Positions 18,850 to 28,683 of a stretch of 64,000 nt of DNA are shown here, one piece after another. The stretch is from Pseudomonas purpurea (lineage in GTDB: Bacteria > Pseudomonadota > Gammaproteobacteria > Pseudomonadales > Pseudomonadaceae), in the NCBI RefSeq assembly GCF_039908635.1, contig NZ_CP150918.1, positions 4,542,001-4,606,000 of the forward strand. The letters run 5' to 3'. Made by a program: the position numbers and the translations under genes. Below the pieces are notes generated by a model that did not search any database, was not told the origin of the DNA, and worked only from the letters and a program-made list of their open reading frames with translations. Position 1 is the stretch's first letter. Each line of letters opens with the position of its first letter.

Positions 18850-19884
18850 TTACAACAGGTTCGGTGCCGCCACCGGATCGATCTGCGCCCAATGCGAGGT
18901 GTCTTCTCGATGGGTTTTCAGGTACGGCAACACCGCCGCCAGCAACGGCGCCTTGAAGGCTTCCTGAAAACGGTGGGCCAACCCCGGAATCAGCTTCAAC
19001 TGGCTGCCCTGAATATGCGCTGCCAGGTGAATGCCGTGCATCACCGGCAGCAGCGGATCGGCGGTGCCGTGCACCACCAGGGTCGGCACCCGCAGTTGGT
19101 TCAGCAGCGTCACCCGGCTCGGTTCGGCGAGGATTGCCATGATCTGGCGTTTCACGCCTTCGGGGTTGAACGCCCGGTCATAGGAGACCGCCGCCTGATG
19201 CAACAACGCCTGGCGATCATCCCTCACCTGCGGGCTGCCCAGCGCCGCCAACAAGTCGGCCTGCTGTTCCAGCGCCACCTCGCGGCTTGGCGCACTGCGC
19301 CGCGACAGCAACTGCACCAACGCCGCGTTCGGCGCCGGCAGCCCTTCGGCACCGGAACTGGTCATGATCAGCGTCAGGCTTTCCACCCGCTGCGGCGCCA
19401 TGGCCGCCATATGCTGGGCGATCATCCCGCCCATGCTCGCGCCCAGCACATGGAATTGTTCCACGTGCAGGGCGTCCATCAAACCCAGTGCATCGTCGGC
19501 CATGTCGGTCAGCGTATAAGGCGCCGCCACCGGCAAGCCCAGTTTGTAGCGCAACACTTCGAAGGTCAGGTTGGCGCTCGCGGGGGCTTGCCGCCAAGTG
19601 GATAACCCGACGTCACGGTTGTCATAGCGAATCACCCGAAAACCCTGCTGACAGAGCGCCACCACCACTTCATCCGGCCAGTGAATCAACTGCCCGCCCA
19701 ACCCCATCACCAGCAGCAATGCCGGGTCCGAGGCGCGACCAATGCTCTGGTACGCCAGGCTCACCTGTGGAAGATCGACCCGCTGGGTCGGCACATTGAC
19801 GTCGCAACGCGCAGCCGCCAAGGACGGCAGGCCGAACAACAGCCCGGCCAGAAGCAGTGCAGTGGAAAAAAATCGTACCCGCAT
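18850..19884 (-). CDS. Secreted or periplasmic alpha/beta hydrolase
   Basis: 344 residues beginning [25 protein letters not shown], a clear signal peptide, which fixes the start at 19884; the longer open frame upstream is a translation of REP sequence. The mature part is a classic alpha/beta hydrolase: [14 protein letters not shown] (oxyanion), a nucleophile elbow GASMGGM, an acid in [12 protein letters not shown] and the catalytic His in PGLAHRFQE. It resembles haloperoxidase/epoxide-hydrolase-like and proline-iminopeptidase-like proteins, but exported. It is a single gene bordered by REPINs on both sides. Substrate unknown. Confidence 0.8.
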   Translation of the reverse strand: MRVRFFSTALLLAGLLFGLPSLAAARCDVNVPTQRVDLPQVSLAYQSIGRASDPALLLVMGLGGQLIHWPDEVVVALCQQGFRVIRYDNRDVGLSTWRQAPASANLTFEVLRYKLGLPVAAPYTLTDMADDALGLMDALHVEQFHVLGASMGGMIAQHMAAMAPQRVESLTLIMTSSGAEGLPAPNAALVQLLSRRSAPSREVALEQQADLLAALGSPQVRDDRQALLHQAAVSYDRAFNPEGVKRQIMAILAEPSRVTLLNQLRVPTLVVHGTADPLLPVMHGIHLAAHIQGSQLKLIPGLAHRFQEAFKAPLLAAVLPYLKTHREDTSHWAQIDPVAAPNLL

Positions 19885-20014
19885 GAAAAACACCGAAACG
19901 CAGAACCCCAGTAGAGCGCGAGTCTGATGATGTTTGTTCAAGCGCGCTGCCACAGTTGCGTGACAGTTTGATGAAGAGTGCCGAACGGTCGTTTTGGGGA
20001 CCGCGTTATCGTTC

Positions 20015-20107
20015 ATCGCGAGCAAGCTCGCTCCCACACTGGATCTTCGTCATGAACAAATTCTGTGTTCACTGAAGATCAAACGTGGGAGCGAGCTTGC
20101 TTGCGAA
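20015..20107. repeat. REPIN, GTGGGAGCGAGC family (inverted order)
   Basis: ATCGCGAGCAAGCTCGCTCC starts at 20015 and its inverted partner CGTGGGAGCGAGCTTGCTTG ends near 20107. The arms are the same family as at 1001 but arranged in the opposite order, and the right arm has diverged (TTGCTTGCGAA). Confidence 0.88.
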
Positions 20108-20125
20108 GGCGCCCGAGCAGGCGCC
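20108..20125 (-). terminator. Hairpin downstream of metE
   Basis: GGCGCC-CGAGCA-GGCGCC forms a 6-bp GC stem just after the metE stop on the minus strand. There is no strong T tract, so it is a weak terminator at best. Confidence 0.45.
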
Positions 20126-20133
20126 CCAGGGCT

Positions 20134-22446
20134 TTAGGCCAACTGGCTACGCAACTGTCGCGCCGCTGCCACCATGTTCACCAACGCGGCTTCGGTCTCC
20201 GGCCAGGCGCGGGTTTTCAGGCCGCAGTCCGGGTTGACCCACAGCCGTTCGGCCGGGATGCGCTGGACTGCTTTGCTGATCAACTTGACCATCTCGGCCG
20301 TGTCCGGCACCCGAGGCGAGTGGATGTCATAGACCCCCGGACCGATGTCGTTCGGGTAGTCGAACGCTTCGAAGGCTTCCAGCAACTCCATGTCCGAACG
20401 CGAGGTTTCGATGGTGATCACGTCCGCGTCCATGGCCGCGATGGACTGGATCACGTCGTTGAACTCGCTGTAGCACATGTGGGTGTGGATCTGGGTTTCA
20501 TCACGCACACCCGAGGCACTCAGGCGGAACGCTTCCACCGCCCAGTCCAGGTACGCCTGCCATTGCGCCCGACGCAGCGGCAAGCCTTCGCGGAAAGCAG
20601 CTTCGTCGATCTGCACAATCTTGATCCCGGCCTTTTCCAGGTCGACCACTTCGTCACGCAGGGCCAGCGCCAACTGTTGCGCCTGAACCTTGCGCGAAAC
20701 GTCTTCACGCGGGAACGACCACATCAGCATGGTCACGGGACCGGTCAGCATGCCTTTCATGACCTTATCGGTCAGGCTCTGGGCGTACGTGATCCAGTCG
20801 ACCGTCATGGCTTTCGGACGACTCAAGTCGCCGTAGATGACGGCCGGTTTCACACAGCGCGAACCGTAGCTCTGAACCCAGCCGAAACGGGTGAACAGGT
20901 AACCGTCCAGTTGCTCGGCGAAGTATTCGACCATGTCGTTGCGCTCGGCTTCACCGTGCACCAACACGTCAAGACCGAGGCGCTCCTGAACCTGCACCGC
21001 GTGGCGGATTTCGCTGTGCATGGCATCGGTGTAATCGTTGGCCGACAACTTGCCCTGCTTGAACGCCTGACGCGCCAGCCGGATTGACGCGGTTTGCGGG
21101 AACGAACCGATGGTGGTGGTCGGGAACGCCGGCAGTTTCAGGCCGGCACGTTGCAAGTCGATGCGCTTGGCAAATGGGGCATGGCGTTGGCTGTCGGTGT
21201 CGCGAATGGCCTTGATCCGCGCCTGCACTTCGGCTTTGTGAATCCGTGGCGACTGCGCACGGCTGGCCTGTACAGCACGGCTTTGGGCCAGGGCGGCTTT
21301 GACTTTCAGCGACTGCGGGTCGTTCAGGGCATCGCGCAGCACGGCGATTTCGCCACACTTCTGCACGGCAAACGCCAACCAGCTCTTGAACTCGGCATCG
21401 AGTTTGTCTTCACGGTCCAGGTCGACCGGGCTGTGCAGCAGCGAGCAGGAACTGCTGACCCACAGGTTGTCGCCGAAACGTTCCTGCGCCGGTTGCAGTT
21501 GCGCCAGCGCTTGTTCCAGTTCACAGCGCCAGACGTTGCGGCCATTGACCAGGCCCACCGACAACACTTTGTAGGTCGGCAGACGGTCGAGCACTTGGCC
21601 GAGTTGGTCCGGCGCCCGCACGGCGTCGATGTGCAGGCCGTCCACCGGCAGGCTCACGGCCAGCCCGAGGTTGTCTTCCAGGCCACTGAAGTAGGTGGCC
21701 ACGAGTTTCTTCAGCGGCGAGTACTGAAGGATGTGGTAGGCGCGTTCGAAGGCGTTTTTCCAGGCTTGCGGCAGGTCGAGGGCGAGGATCGGTTCGTCGA
21801 TCTGCACCCACTCCACGCCTTGGGCCTTGAGGCGGTTGAGGATTTCACCGTACAGCGGCAGCAGGCGTTCAAGCAGGTCGAGCTTGTCGAAGTCATTGCC
21901 CTTGGTTTTACCCAGCCACAGGTAAGTCAGCGGGCCGATGATCACCGGTTTGACGGTGTGACCCAGCGCCTGGGCTTCATCGACTTCGTCGAACAACTGT
22001 TCCCAGTTCAGCGTGAACACTTGATCGGCGGTGAACTCCGGGACCAGATAGTGGTAGTTGGTGTCGAACCACTTGGTCAGTTCCTGGGCGTACTGTGCCT
22101 TGGCGTGGTCGCCGCCGCAGCACCCGGTGCTGGCGCCACGGGCCATGGCGAACAAGGTGTCGAGGGTCGGGCGGCCCTGAGCGTCCAGGGTGGAGTCGAA
22201 GCGCTCGGGGATCACGCCAAAGGTCAGCGAGTGAGTCAGCACCTGGTCGTACCAGGCGAAATCACCCACTGGCAGCAGGTCAATGCCGGCGTCTTTTTGC
22301 AGTTGCCAGTGTCTGGCCCGCAATTCACGGCCCACTGTCAGCAATGCGGACTGTTCGAGGTCGCCCTTCCAATAGGATTCAAGGGCTTTTTTCAGTTCGC
22401 GGTCGGCACCGATGCGTGGAAAACCGAGTGTATGGGCCAAGGCCAT
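20134..22446 (-). CDS. metE: Cobalamin-independent methionine synthase
   Basis: A 770-residue zinc enzyme that transfers methyl from 5-methyltetrahydropteroyl-triglutamate to homocysteine, the last step of methionine synthesis. The N-terminal half opens [12 protein letters not shown], the C-terminal half contains [10 protein letters not shown], the zinc ligands in [20 protein letters not shown] and the final Cys in [10 protein letters not shown]. The start at 22446 has AGGAGGAAC upstream. It is divergent from metR, its usual activator. The length is normal and the frame is intact. No B12 riboswitch is visible in the short leader. Confidence 0.97.
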   Translation of the reverse strand: MALAHTLGFPRIGADRELKKALESYWKGDLEQSALLTVGRELRARHWQLQKDAGIDLLPVGDFAWYDQVLTHSLTFGVIPERFDSTLDAQGRPTLDTLFAMARGASTGCCGGDHAKAQYAQELTKWFDTNYHYLVPEFTADQVFTLNWEQLFDEVDEAQALGHTVKPVIIGPLTYLWLGKTKGNDFDKLDLLERLLPLYGEILNRLKAQGVEWVQIDEPILALDLPQAWKNAFERAYHILQYSPLKKLVATYFSGLEDNLGLAVSLPVDGLHIDAVRAPDQLGQVLDRLPTYKVLSVGLVNGRNVWRCELEQALAQLQPAQERFGDNLWVSSSCSLLHSPVDLDREDKLDAEFKSWLAFAVQKCGEIAVLRDALNDPQSLKVKAALAQSRAVQASRAQSPRIHKAEVQARIKAIRDTDSQRHAPFAKRIDLQRAGLKLPAFPTTTIGSFPQTASIRLARQAFKQGKLSANDYTDAMHSEIRHAVQVQERLGLDVLVHGEAERNDMVEYFAEQLDGYLFTRFGWVQSYGSRCVKPAVIYGDLSRPKAMTVDWITYAQSLTDKVMKGMLTGPVTMLMWSFPREDVSRKVQAQQLALALRDEVVDLEKAGIKIVQIDEAAFREGLPLRRAQWQAYLDWAVEAFRLSASGVRDETQIHTHMCYSEFNDVIQSIAAMDADVITIETSRSDMELLEAFEAFDYPNDIGPGVYDIHSPRVPDTAEMVKLISKAVQRIPAERLWVNPDCGLKTRAWPETEAALVNMVAAARQLRSQLA

Positions 22447-22499
22447 GGCGTGTTCCTCCTGAGTAAATGATGGCGCTATTGTCGACAGCCAACCCAACA

Positions 22500-22512
22500 T
22501 GAGACAAACTCA
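22500..22512. promoter_or_regulatory. Candidate MetR binding site
   Basis: TGAG-ACAAA-CTCA is a perfect 4-5-4 palindrome resembling the known MetR half-site pattern TGAA-N5-TTCA. It lies in the 108-base divergent region between metE and metR. Confidence 0.6.
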
Positions 22513-22554
22513 ACCTTTTCGTGTTGATCACAAAATTTGCTCATGGAGACCCTG

Positions 22555-23472
22555 GTGCTCGAAATCCGTCACCTGAAGACCTTGCACGCCTTGCGCGAAG
22601 CCGACAGCCTGGTCGAAGCCGCCGAACGCCTGCACCTGACCCAGTCCGCCCTGTCTCACCAGTTCAAAGAGCTGGAAGAGCGCATGGGCATGCCGTTGTT
22701 TGTGCGCAAGACCAAACCGGTGCGCTTCACCAGCGCCGGCCTGCGCCTGCTGCAACTGGCCGACGCCACCCTGCCGCTGCTGCGCGGCGCCGAGCGTGAC
22801 ATTGCGCGACTGGCCGGCGGCACCGCCGGGCGGCTGCACATGGCCATCGAATGCCACAGCTGCTTTCAGTGGCTGATGCCGACCATCGACCAGTTCCGCG
22901 ACGCCTGGCCGGAAGTCGAACTGGACCTGGCCTCGGGCTTCTCCTTCGCCCCGCTGCCGGCCCTGGCCCGTGGCGACCTCGACCTGGTGGTGACGTCCGA
23001 CCCGGTGGAACTGGCCGGGATCACCTACGTGCCGTTGTTCACCTACGAAGCGATGCTCGCGGTGGCCAACCAGCATCGGCTGGCGAGCAAACCGTACATC
23101 GTCCCCGAAGACCTGCTCAGCGAAACCCTGATCACCTACCCGGTGGAACGGGATCGGCTGGACATCTTCACCCGCTTCCTGGAGCCGGCCGACATCGAAC
23201 CGGCGCAGGTCCGCACCTCGGAGCTGACGGTGATGATGATGCAACTGGTGGCCAGTGGCCGGGGCGTGTGTGGCATGCCGCATTGGGCGCTGCATGAATA
23301 CAGCTCACGGGGTTACGTGAAGGCCAAGCGGCTGGGAGAGAAAGGTTTGTTTGCCACGCTGTACGCCGGGATCCGCGCGGACATGCTGGATGCGCCGTAC
23401 ATGCGCGACTTCCTGCTGACGGCCAAGGACACGTCGTTCTCGACCCTCGATGGTGTCAGCGCGGTGCGCTGA
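22555..23472 (+). CDS. metR: LysR-type activator of methionine genes
   Basis: About 305 residues with an N-terminal winged helix-turn-helix (LVEAAERLHLTQSALSHQFKE) and a LysR effector domain containing AIECHSCFQWLMP, the MetR homocysteine-pocket region. I chose GTG at 22555 because GGAG (22545-22548) lies six to seven bases upstream and the product then begins as in E. coli MetR (LEIRHLKTL); an ATG at 22543 would add four residues and contains that ribosome site. It is divergent from metE and expected to activate it with homocysteine as co-inducer. Confidence 0.92.
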   Translation: MLEIRHLKTLHALREADSLVEAAERLHLTQSALSHQFKELEERMGMPLFVRKTKPVRFTSAGLRLLQLADATLPLLRGAERDIARLAGGTAGRLHMAIECHSCFQWLMPTIDQFRDAWPEVELDLASGFSFAPLPALARGDLDLVVTSDPVELAGITYVPLFTYEAMLAVANQHRLASKPYIVPEDLLSETLITYPVERDRLDIFTRFLEPADIEPAQVRTSELTVMMMQLVASGRGVCGMPHWALHEYSSRGYVKAKRLGEKGLFATLYAGIRADMLDAPYMRDFLLTAKDTSFSTLDGVSAVR

Positions 23473-23476
23473 CACC
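23452..23476 (+). terminator. Hairpin over the metR stop codon
   Basis: GGTGTCAGCGC / GCGCTGACACC is an 11-bp perfect stem with loop GGT spanning the metR stop. No T tract follows, so termination is uncertain, but the stem would also stabilise the 3' end. Confidence 0.5.
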
Positions 23477-23493
23477 CTCACGCGACACTGTCC

Positions 23494-23515
23494 CTGCGGC
23501 GAGGGAGCTTGCGAA
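23494..23515. repeat. Degenerate solitary REP copy
   Basis: CTGCGGCGAGGGAGCTTGCG resembles the left arm of the GTGGCGAGGGAGC family, but the palindrome is truncated and no inverted partner lies nearby. It is probably a decaying remnant. Confidence 0.6.
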
Positions 23516-23598
23516 CGCCTGCGGATGCCGCTGCCTCCAACATCAGTGCCCGGCAGGCGTGGGCATGGCGGGCGTTCATTCGCTGGACAGTCATGGGT

Positions 23599-24237
23599 TC
23601 AGGCCGTACGACGTTGCTCGAGCATCAGCCGCACCGCCAGCGCCGCCAGTACAAACCCCATGAAATAACGCTGAACCACCAGCCAGGTCGGGTTGTTGAC
23701 GAACCACGAGGCGATGCCCGCCGCGAACAAGGCAATCAACAGGTTGACTGAAAAGCTCACCGTGATCTGGACCGTGCCCAGGATCAGGCTTTGGGTAAAC
23801 ACCGAACCGTGCTCCGGGGTGATGAACTGCGGGAACACCGAGAGGTAGAACACCGCGATTTTAGGGTTCAGGGCGCTGGTCAAAAAACCCATCAGCACCA
23901 GTTTTCGCGAGGAATCCGGCGGCAGTTGCTGCGCTTCGAACGGTGAACGCGCACCGGGTTTGAGCGCCTGCCAGGCCAGCCACAACAGGTACAGGGCCCC
24001 GGCCCATTTCAGTACCTCATAGGCCATCGGCACCGCGAGAAACACCGCGGTCAACCCCGCCGCCGCCGCGAACAGGTGAACAAAGAACCCCGCCACCACG
24101 CCCAGCAACGACGTCACCCCGGCCTTGCGCCCCTGGCAGATCGAACGGGAAATCAGGTAGATCATGTTCGGCCCCGGCGTGAGCACCATGAGCAGCGCGG
24201 CGGCGGCGAAAATCAGCAAGTCTTGCGTGGGAATCAT
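23599..24237 (-). CDS. LysE/RhtB family amino acid exporter
   Basis: A 212-residue inner-membrane protein with about six hydrophobic helices. It starts DLLIFAAAALLMVLTPGPNM, the family hallmark (TPGPN), and has GFLTSALNPKIAVFYLSVFPQF in the middle, another RhtB/LysE signature. These proteins export amino acids or derivatives such as homoserine, threonine, lysine or arginine; the substrate cannot be read from sequence. It precedes no obvious biosynthetic partner; the NUDIX gene lies 25 bases upstream on the same strand and may be co-transcribed. Confidence 0.88.
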   Translation of the reverse strand: MIPTQDLLIFAAAALLMVLTPGPNMIYLISRSICQGRKAGVTSLLGVVAGFFVHLFAAAAGLTAVFLAVPMAYEVLKWAGALYLLWLAWQALKPGARSPFEAQQLPPDSSRKLVLMGFLTSALNPKIAVFYLSVFPQFITPEHGSVFTQSLILGTVQITVSFSVNLLIALFAAGIASWFVNNPTWLVVQRYFMGFVLAALAVRLMLEQRRTA

Positions 24238-24262
24238 GGAGCAATCCTTTGTCCGTGGACGG

Positions 24263-24700
24263 TCAGGCCGAAGGGGTCAGCGATGAGCGATAAAACGGCA
24301 GGATCAGGTCCCGTGTCAATGGCGCCAACACCAGATCGCCATCGGTTGCAGGGTCGATCCAGACCACTTCCTCGATCTCTGCCGCCGGGGTGACGTCGCA
24401 CGCGATATGCACCAGGAACAACTCGGCCTGCACTTCGAAGCCCGGCTCATTGACGGCGGGCGCCGAGAAGTGTCCGAGGTAGCTCGCCTGGGCGGGTTCG
24501 ATCACCAGCCCGAGTTCTTCTTCCAGCTCACGGGTCAGGGCATCGACCGGCCGCTCATGGGCTTCAATCTTGCCGCCCGGTTGCATGAAGGCCTGGGTGC
24601 CGCGCTTGCGCACCAGCAGGGTGCGATTATCGGTGCCGATCAAAAGCGCGGCGGCAATGCGGATGATGGAGGGCAATGGAGCCGTGGATAAAACAGTCAT
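24263..24700 (-). CDS. NUDIX hydrolase
   Basis: About 145 residues. The NUDIX box is complete: GGKIEAHERPVDALTRELEE followed by ELGL, matching G-x5-E-x7-R-E-x2-E-E-x-G. Such enzymes hydrolyse nucleoside diphosphates linked to other groups (oxidised nucleotides, NADH, sugar nucleotides); the substrate is not specified by the box. The ATG at 24700 is chosen because the following residues begin the beta-strand IIRIAAALLIG directly; there is no strong ribosome site. It could share a transcript with the LysE-type gene downstream. Confidence 0.85.
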   Translation of the reverse strand: MTVLSTAPLPSIIRIAAALLIGTDNRTLLVRKRGTQAFMQPGGKIEAHERPVDALTRELEEELGLVIEPAQASYLGHFSAPAVNEPGFEVQAELFLVHIACDVTPAAEIEEVVWIDPATDGDLVLAPLTRDLILPFYRSSLTPSA

Positions 24701-24774
24701 GAGAATGCTGGCCTTGAACGCAAAGGCGCAAGGATCACACGCCCATGACCGTCGGGGCAATTGATGCCCCCGGT

Positions 24775-26130
24775 TCAGCCTGTTGCAGCGATGAACTCTT
24801 GTGGCTCCGGGATTTTTACAAAAACACTGTACTTGCCACCTTCCATGGCCTCGAAGGCAATGAGTTTTTCCACCAACGGCCCGCTCAACACCTTGCCGGC
24901 ATTGAGCAACAACATGCCATTGTCGGCATTCAGGTTGCGCGCCAGCACCATGCCCGCCGCCAGATCACGGGTGCCCATCACCTTCACGTTCGGGTCCGCC
25001 AGGGTGACATCGCTCAAGTACGCCGCACACACCTTGATGAAGTCTTCTACCAGGTCCGGATCGTAGAGTTTGCCGGTGTATTGGCGGATATAGACCAGCG
25101 CTTCATCGCTGTTCATCTGCCGTTCGAGGATCAAGCCGCGCTGCAATTCGATGAAGTCCACTGCCAGCTTCAACAACCGCGAGCCGAAGGGAATCGCCTC
25201 GCCCTTGAGGCGATCCGGAAAACCGCTGCCATCCCAGCGCTCCTGATGATGAAGGATCAGCCGCGCGGCATCCTTCATCGGGTCGAGGGTCATCAACAGC
25301 GACTCGCTCTGTTTCGGGTAACTGCGATAGCGCTCGCGGTCCGTGTGGTGCAGCAGGTCTGCGGGCGCCGTCATCATGCTGTCGGTCCAGCTCATCTTGC
25401 CAATGTTGTAGAGCGCGGCCGCCATGATCAGGTTGCGGCTGCTGACTTCGTCCAACTCATGGAGTTTGCAGTAAACCCGGATCAACTCGATGGTCTGCCG
25501 GCTGGTCTGCTTGGAGGGCGGCAGGCGCAGGTTGGCCAGCAGCGAGAACATCTCGGTGCCGGTGACATAGCTGTGCTTGAGCTCTTCGTATGCCAGGTCA
25601 AGCATGTCGGCGGTCTGTTGAAGCTCGGCCGTGCGCGCCAGCACGCGCTTTTCCAGGGACTCGTTGAGCATCTTCAACTGCTCGTTCTGATCCCAGGTCA
25701 CCTGCACCAGCCGTATCCGCTCGCGCTCGCAGTCCTGGTGAAACAAGGACTGGCGCAACGTCAGCAGCATCTCTTCGTCGCTCCAGGGTTTGCTGAGGTA
25801 ACGATCGATCTGCCCGTCATTGATGGCCTTGATAATCGTCGGCAGATCCGCATACCCCGTCAGCAGGATGCGGACCGTGTCGGGGTAGCGTTCATGGATA
25901 TGGGCCAGCAGGGTCGCACCGTCCATGTTGGGCATGCGTGCGTCGGTCATCACCAGGTCAACCGGCTGCTGCGCCATGATTTCCAGGGCCTGGGCGCCAC
26001 TGGTCGCCAGAACCACCTCATAGGGCTGGGTGCGCAACAAGCGGCGCAGGCTGTTGAGAATCGGTTCCTCGTCATCGACCAGCAGCACCCTGGGTTTACT
26101 GGCTTGGGTCATCGGGGGTTGCTCTTCCAT
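24775..26130 (-). CDS. Response regulator with degenerate HD-GYP output domain
   Basis: 451 residues: a receiver domain (VLLVDDEEP; acceptor Asp in LVMTDARMPNMDG; Lys in LSKPW), a coiled-coil linker (about residues 135-170), an HD-GYP-like domain and a C-terminal extension of about 90 residues (MGTRDLAAGMVLARNL). Active HD-GYP phosphodiesterases have LHDIGK; here it is LYNIGK, so both the His and Asp metal ligands are lost. The later HHQERWDGSGFP motif is kept. The protein probably binds c-di-GMP or a partner rather than hydrolysing it. It is divergent from the GGDEF-EAL cluster and likely belongs to the same signalling locus. Confidence 0.85.
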   Translation of the reverse strand: MEEQPPMTQASKPRVLLVDDEEPILNSLRRLLRTQPYEVVLATSGAQALEIMAQQPVDLVMTDARMPNMDGATLLAHIHERYPDTVRILLTGYADLPTIIKAINDGQIDRYLSKPWSDEEMLLTLRQSLFHQDCERERIRLVQVTWDQNEQLKMLNESLEKRVLARTAELQQTADMLDLAYEELKHSYVTGTEMFSLLANLRLPPSKQTSRQTIELIRVYCKLHELDEVSSRNLIMAAALYNIGKMSWTDSMMTAPADLLHHTDRERYRSYPKQSESLLMTLDPMKDAARLILHHQERWDGSGFPDRLKGEAIPFGSRLLKLAVDFIELQRGLILERQMNSDEALVYIRQYTGKLYDPDLVEDFIKVCAAYLSDVTLADPNVKVMGTRDLAAGMVLARNLNADNGMLLLNAGKVLSGPLVEKLIAFEAMEGGKYSVFVKIPEPQEFIAATG

Positions 26131-26347
26131 GGCGTCACCTCGCTTGAAACAGACACATGATCGCGTGCGCGCCCAGGAAACGTCCTCAATTCCCGGCGCT
26201 TGACCTACAGGCTAGATGATTTTTCGTGCCACTCCGAAGTGATTTGAGACACGCCGCCGGGCGAACTCAAAAGAGCACGGCTATGCTCAGTCAACACGGA
26301 TCCAGTGTCTGTACCCGCACTGTCAGGTGATCAGGAAGGGATGCCAC

Positions 26348-26392
26348 ATGAACACGACGTTATTGAACATCGGTAAGGGTGCAACCCGATGA
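26348..26392 (+). CDS. Possible 14-codon leader ORF before the REC-PAS-GGDEF-EAL gene
   Basis: ATG at 26348 preceded by AGGAAGGG (26333-26340) opens a frame MNTTLLNIGKGATR whose TGA overlaps the ATG of the next gene (ATGA at 26389-26392). The start spacing is good and the overlap suggests translational coupling. However, the next gene also has its own AAGGG, so this could be chance. No codon pattern typical of an attenuator peptide is visible. Confidence 0.35.
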   Translation: MNTTLLNIGKGATR

Positions 26393-28683
26393 AGACGCCG
26401 CTGGGCCAGGCCAACCGGCGGATCTTGATCGTCGACGATACGGCGTCGATCCATCAGGACTTTGGCAAGATCCTCGCCCCGCAGATCTTTGATGACGACG
26501 CACTGAGCAGCGCCGAAGAAGCCTTGTTCGGAGCCCCGGCGGCGGTTGCCCTGCAAGGTTTTGTGCTCGATTCCGCCTTTCAGGGCCTGGAAGCCCTGGC
26601 CAAGGTCGAAGCCGCCCTGGCCAAGGACCTGCCGTATGCCATGGCCTTCATTGATATGCGCATGCCGCCGGGCTGGGATGGCCTGGAAACCATCGAACGG
26701 CTGTGGCAGGTCGATCCCAAGCTGCAAGTTGCGCTCTGCACAGCCTATTCCGACTACTCCTGGGACGACATCGCCGAGCGCCTGGAGCTGGGCGATCGCC
26801 TGCTGATCCTGAAGAAACCCTTCGATGCCATCGAAATCCGCCAGATGGCCAGCGCCCTGACGGTCAAGTGGCAAATGACCGAAGACGCCGCGCTGAAGAT
26901 GAACCTGCTGGAGCAAGCTGTTGAAGAACGCACCCGCGAGCTGTCCGACGCCAACGTCATCGTCCAGAACAGCCCGACCATTTTGTACCGGCTGCGCGGC
27001 GAGCCGTCGTTTCCGCTGATGTACATCTCCCACAACATCACCAAGTTCGGCCACCTGGCGGCACACTTGGTGGCTTCGGCCAACTGGGCTCAAGAATTGA
27101 TTCACCCCGAGGACCAGGACAAGGTCGACGCGGCCATGGCGCGGGTGCTCGACCGGCATGCCGCCGGCGCGTCCATCGAGTTCCGCCTGCGAACCGGTGA
27201 TGGCGACTGGCGCTGGGTCGAAAACCGCTATGTCCCGGTGCGCGACCATGACGGTCGGCTGCTGGAGGTCGAAGGCATCATCATCGACATCACCGAACGC
27301 AAGCTGGCCGAAGAAAAAATCGCCCAACTGGCACGCACCGACGGGCTGACCGGCCTGGCCAACCGCGCCACCCTGATCGAACGGCTGCACCAGGCTTTCG
27401 CCGCGACCCGCCGTGGGGCAACACCCTTTGCAATCTTCTACCTGGACCTCGACCACTTCAAACGCATCAACGACACCCTGGGCCATCCCATCGGGGACTT
27501 GTTGTTGCAGGAAGTCGCCCGGCGCATCAAGGCCTGCGTGCGGGAAAACGACGTGGTGGCACGTTTGGGCGGTGACGAATTCGCGATCTTGCAACTGGAC
27601 ATCGGCGACCCGTCGCACTGTGCCTCCCTCGCCGCCAAGATTCGCGACAGGCTGGTGCTGCCCTACTCGCTGGACGGTAACAATGTGCGGGTCTCGGTCA
27701 GCATCGGCATCAGCACCTGCACCCAGGAAACCCCCAGTGCCGACACCCTGCTGACCCAGGCCGACATGGCGCTGTACCGTTCCAAGGAAAAGGGCCGCAA
27801 CCAGTACCACTTCCACTCCGAGGAGATCAATCAGGAAGTGGTCGACCGGATGACCATTGCCAATGACTTGAAACAGGCCCTGGAACTGGACGAGCTGGAG
27901 CTGCATTACTTGCCGGAAGTGGACCTGGGCACCGGCAGGATCCTCGGCATGCAAGCCCAGGTGCGCTGGAACCACCCGCAACGCGGCCTTCTTGAGGCGG
28001 ACACCTTCATGCCCGCGGCCGAAAAAACCGGCACCGTCATCGCCCTCGGGCACTGGTTGCTGGATCGCGCCTGCCAGCAAATGCGCCAATGGCGCGACCA
28101 GGGCATGTCGCCCCCGGTGATCGCCATCAAGCTGTCCCTGGCCCAGCTCAAAAGCGGTCCGGACCTGATTTATGACGTGCTGCGCACCACCGCTCGCTGG
28201 AACCTCTGCCCGTGGGACCTGCGCTTCGACGTCACCGAAGCCACGCTGGCGCAGACCAAATGGACCCACAACGATGTGCTGCCACGCTTGCGCGAGCTGG
28301 GAGTGAAAATCGCCATTGATGATTTCGGCACCGAATACTCCTCGTTCGACTACCTCAAGACCTACCGGGTCAATCACCTGAAAATCGCCCAGGCGTTCAT
28401 TGATAGCGCCAGCCGCGATGCGGCCAGTGCGACCACCCTGCGCGCCATCATCAACTTTGCCCGGGACGTGGGCATCGGCATCATCGCCGAGGGCGTCGAG
28501 ACACAGGAACAGCGCAGTTCGCTGATGTCCACCGGTTCACCCATGAACGCCCAGGGTTATTACTTCAGCAAAGCCGTCAGCAGTGAACAGGCCGCCGAGT
28601 TGTTGCAGGCCGGCAGTATCGTGCCCACCACTCTGCCGACCCCGACCGCGCAAGATCCGCCGCCCCCGGAGGCCACGCGATGA
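26389..28683 (+). CDS. REC-PAS-GGDEF-EAL protein, likely diguanylate cyclase with inactive EAL
   Basis: 764 residues. The receiver domain (residues 10-160) has acceptor Asp89 in AFIDMRMP, later than the usual position of about 54 because of an insert. A PAS domain follows (about 185-305). The GGDEF domain has intact GGDEF at 394-398, the metal Asp in YLDLDHFKRIND, and the inhibitory RxxD (RENDVV, 385-388), so cyclase activity is likely. In the EAL domain the namesake motif reads QAQ (522-524, in GMQAQVRW) and KID reads KIA, so phosphodiesterase activity is probably lost. It overlaps the next gene by 4 bp. It should make c-di-GMP under receiver control. Confidence 0.88.
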   Translation: MKTPLGQANRRILIVDDTASIHQDFGKILAPQIFDDDALSSAEEALFGAPAAVALQGFVLDSAFQGLEALAKVEAALAKDLPYAMAFIDMRMPPGWDGLETIERLWQVDPKLQVALCTAYSDYSWDDIAERLELGDRLLILKKPFDAIEIRQMASALTVKWQMTEDAALKMNLLEQAVEERTRELSDANVIVQNSPTILYRLRGEPSFPLMYISHNITKFGHLAAHLVASANWAQELIHPEDQDKVDAAMARVLDRHAAGASIEFRLRTGDGDWRWVENRYVPVRDHDGRLLEVEGIIIDITERKLAEEKIAQLARTDGLTGLANRATLIERLHQAFAATRRGATPFAIFYLDLDHFKRINDTLGHPIGDLLLQEVARRIKACVRENDVVARLGGDEFAILQLDIGDPSHCASLAAKIRDRLVLPYSLDGNNVRVSVSIGISTCTQETPSADTLLTQADMALYRSKEKGRNQYHFHSEEINQEVVDRMTIANDLKQALELDELELHYLPEVDLGTGRILGMQAQVRWNHPQRGLLEADTFMPAAEKTGTVIALGHWLLDRACQQMRQWRDQGMSPPVIAIKLSLAQLKSGPDLIYDVLRTTARWNLCPWDLRFDVTEATLAQTKWTHNDVLPRLRELGVKIAIDDFGTEYSSFDYLKTYRVNHLKIAQAFIDSASRDAASATTLRAIINFARDVGIGIIAEGVETQEQRSSLMSTGSPMNAQGYYFSKAVSSEQAAELLQAGSIVPTTLPTPTAQDPPPPEATR

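Noticed and set aside
19885..20037. N-terminal extension of the secreted hydrolase beginning [12 protein letters not shown]
   Set aside because: It is a translation of REP sequence at 20015-20037; the signal peptide start at 19884 is the real one.
20065..22470. Long plus-strand frames (340 and 458 residues) opposite metE
   Set aside because: Antisense shadows of metE with no recognisable motif.
22447..22554. B12 riboswitch before metE
   Set aside because: The whole divergent region is only 108 bases, too short for a cobalamin riboswitch, and no B12-box is visible.
26323..28377. 684-residue antisense frame opposite the REC-PAS-GGDEF-EAL gene
   Set aside because: Gly/His/Val-rich shadow with no domain; the plus-strand protein has conserved motifs throughout.
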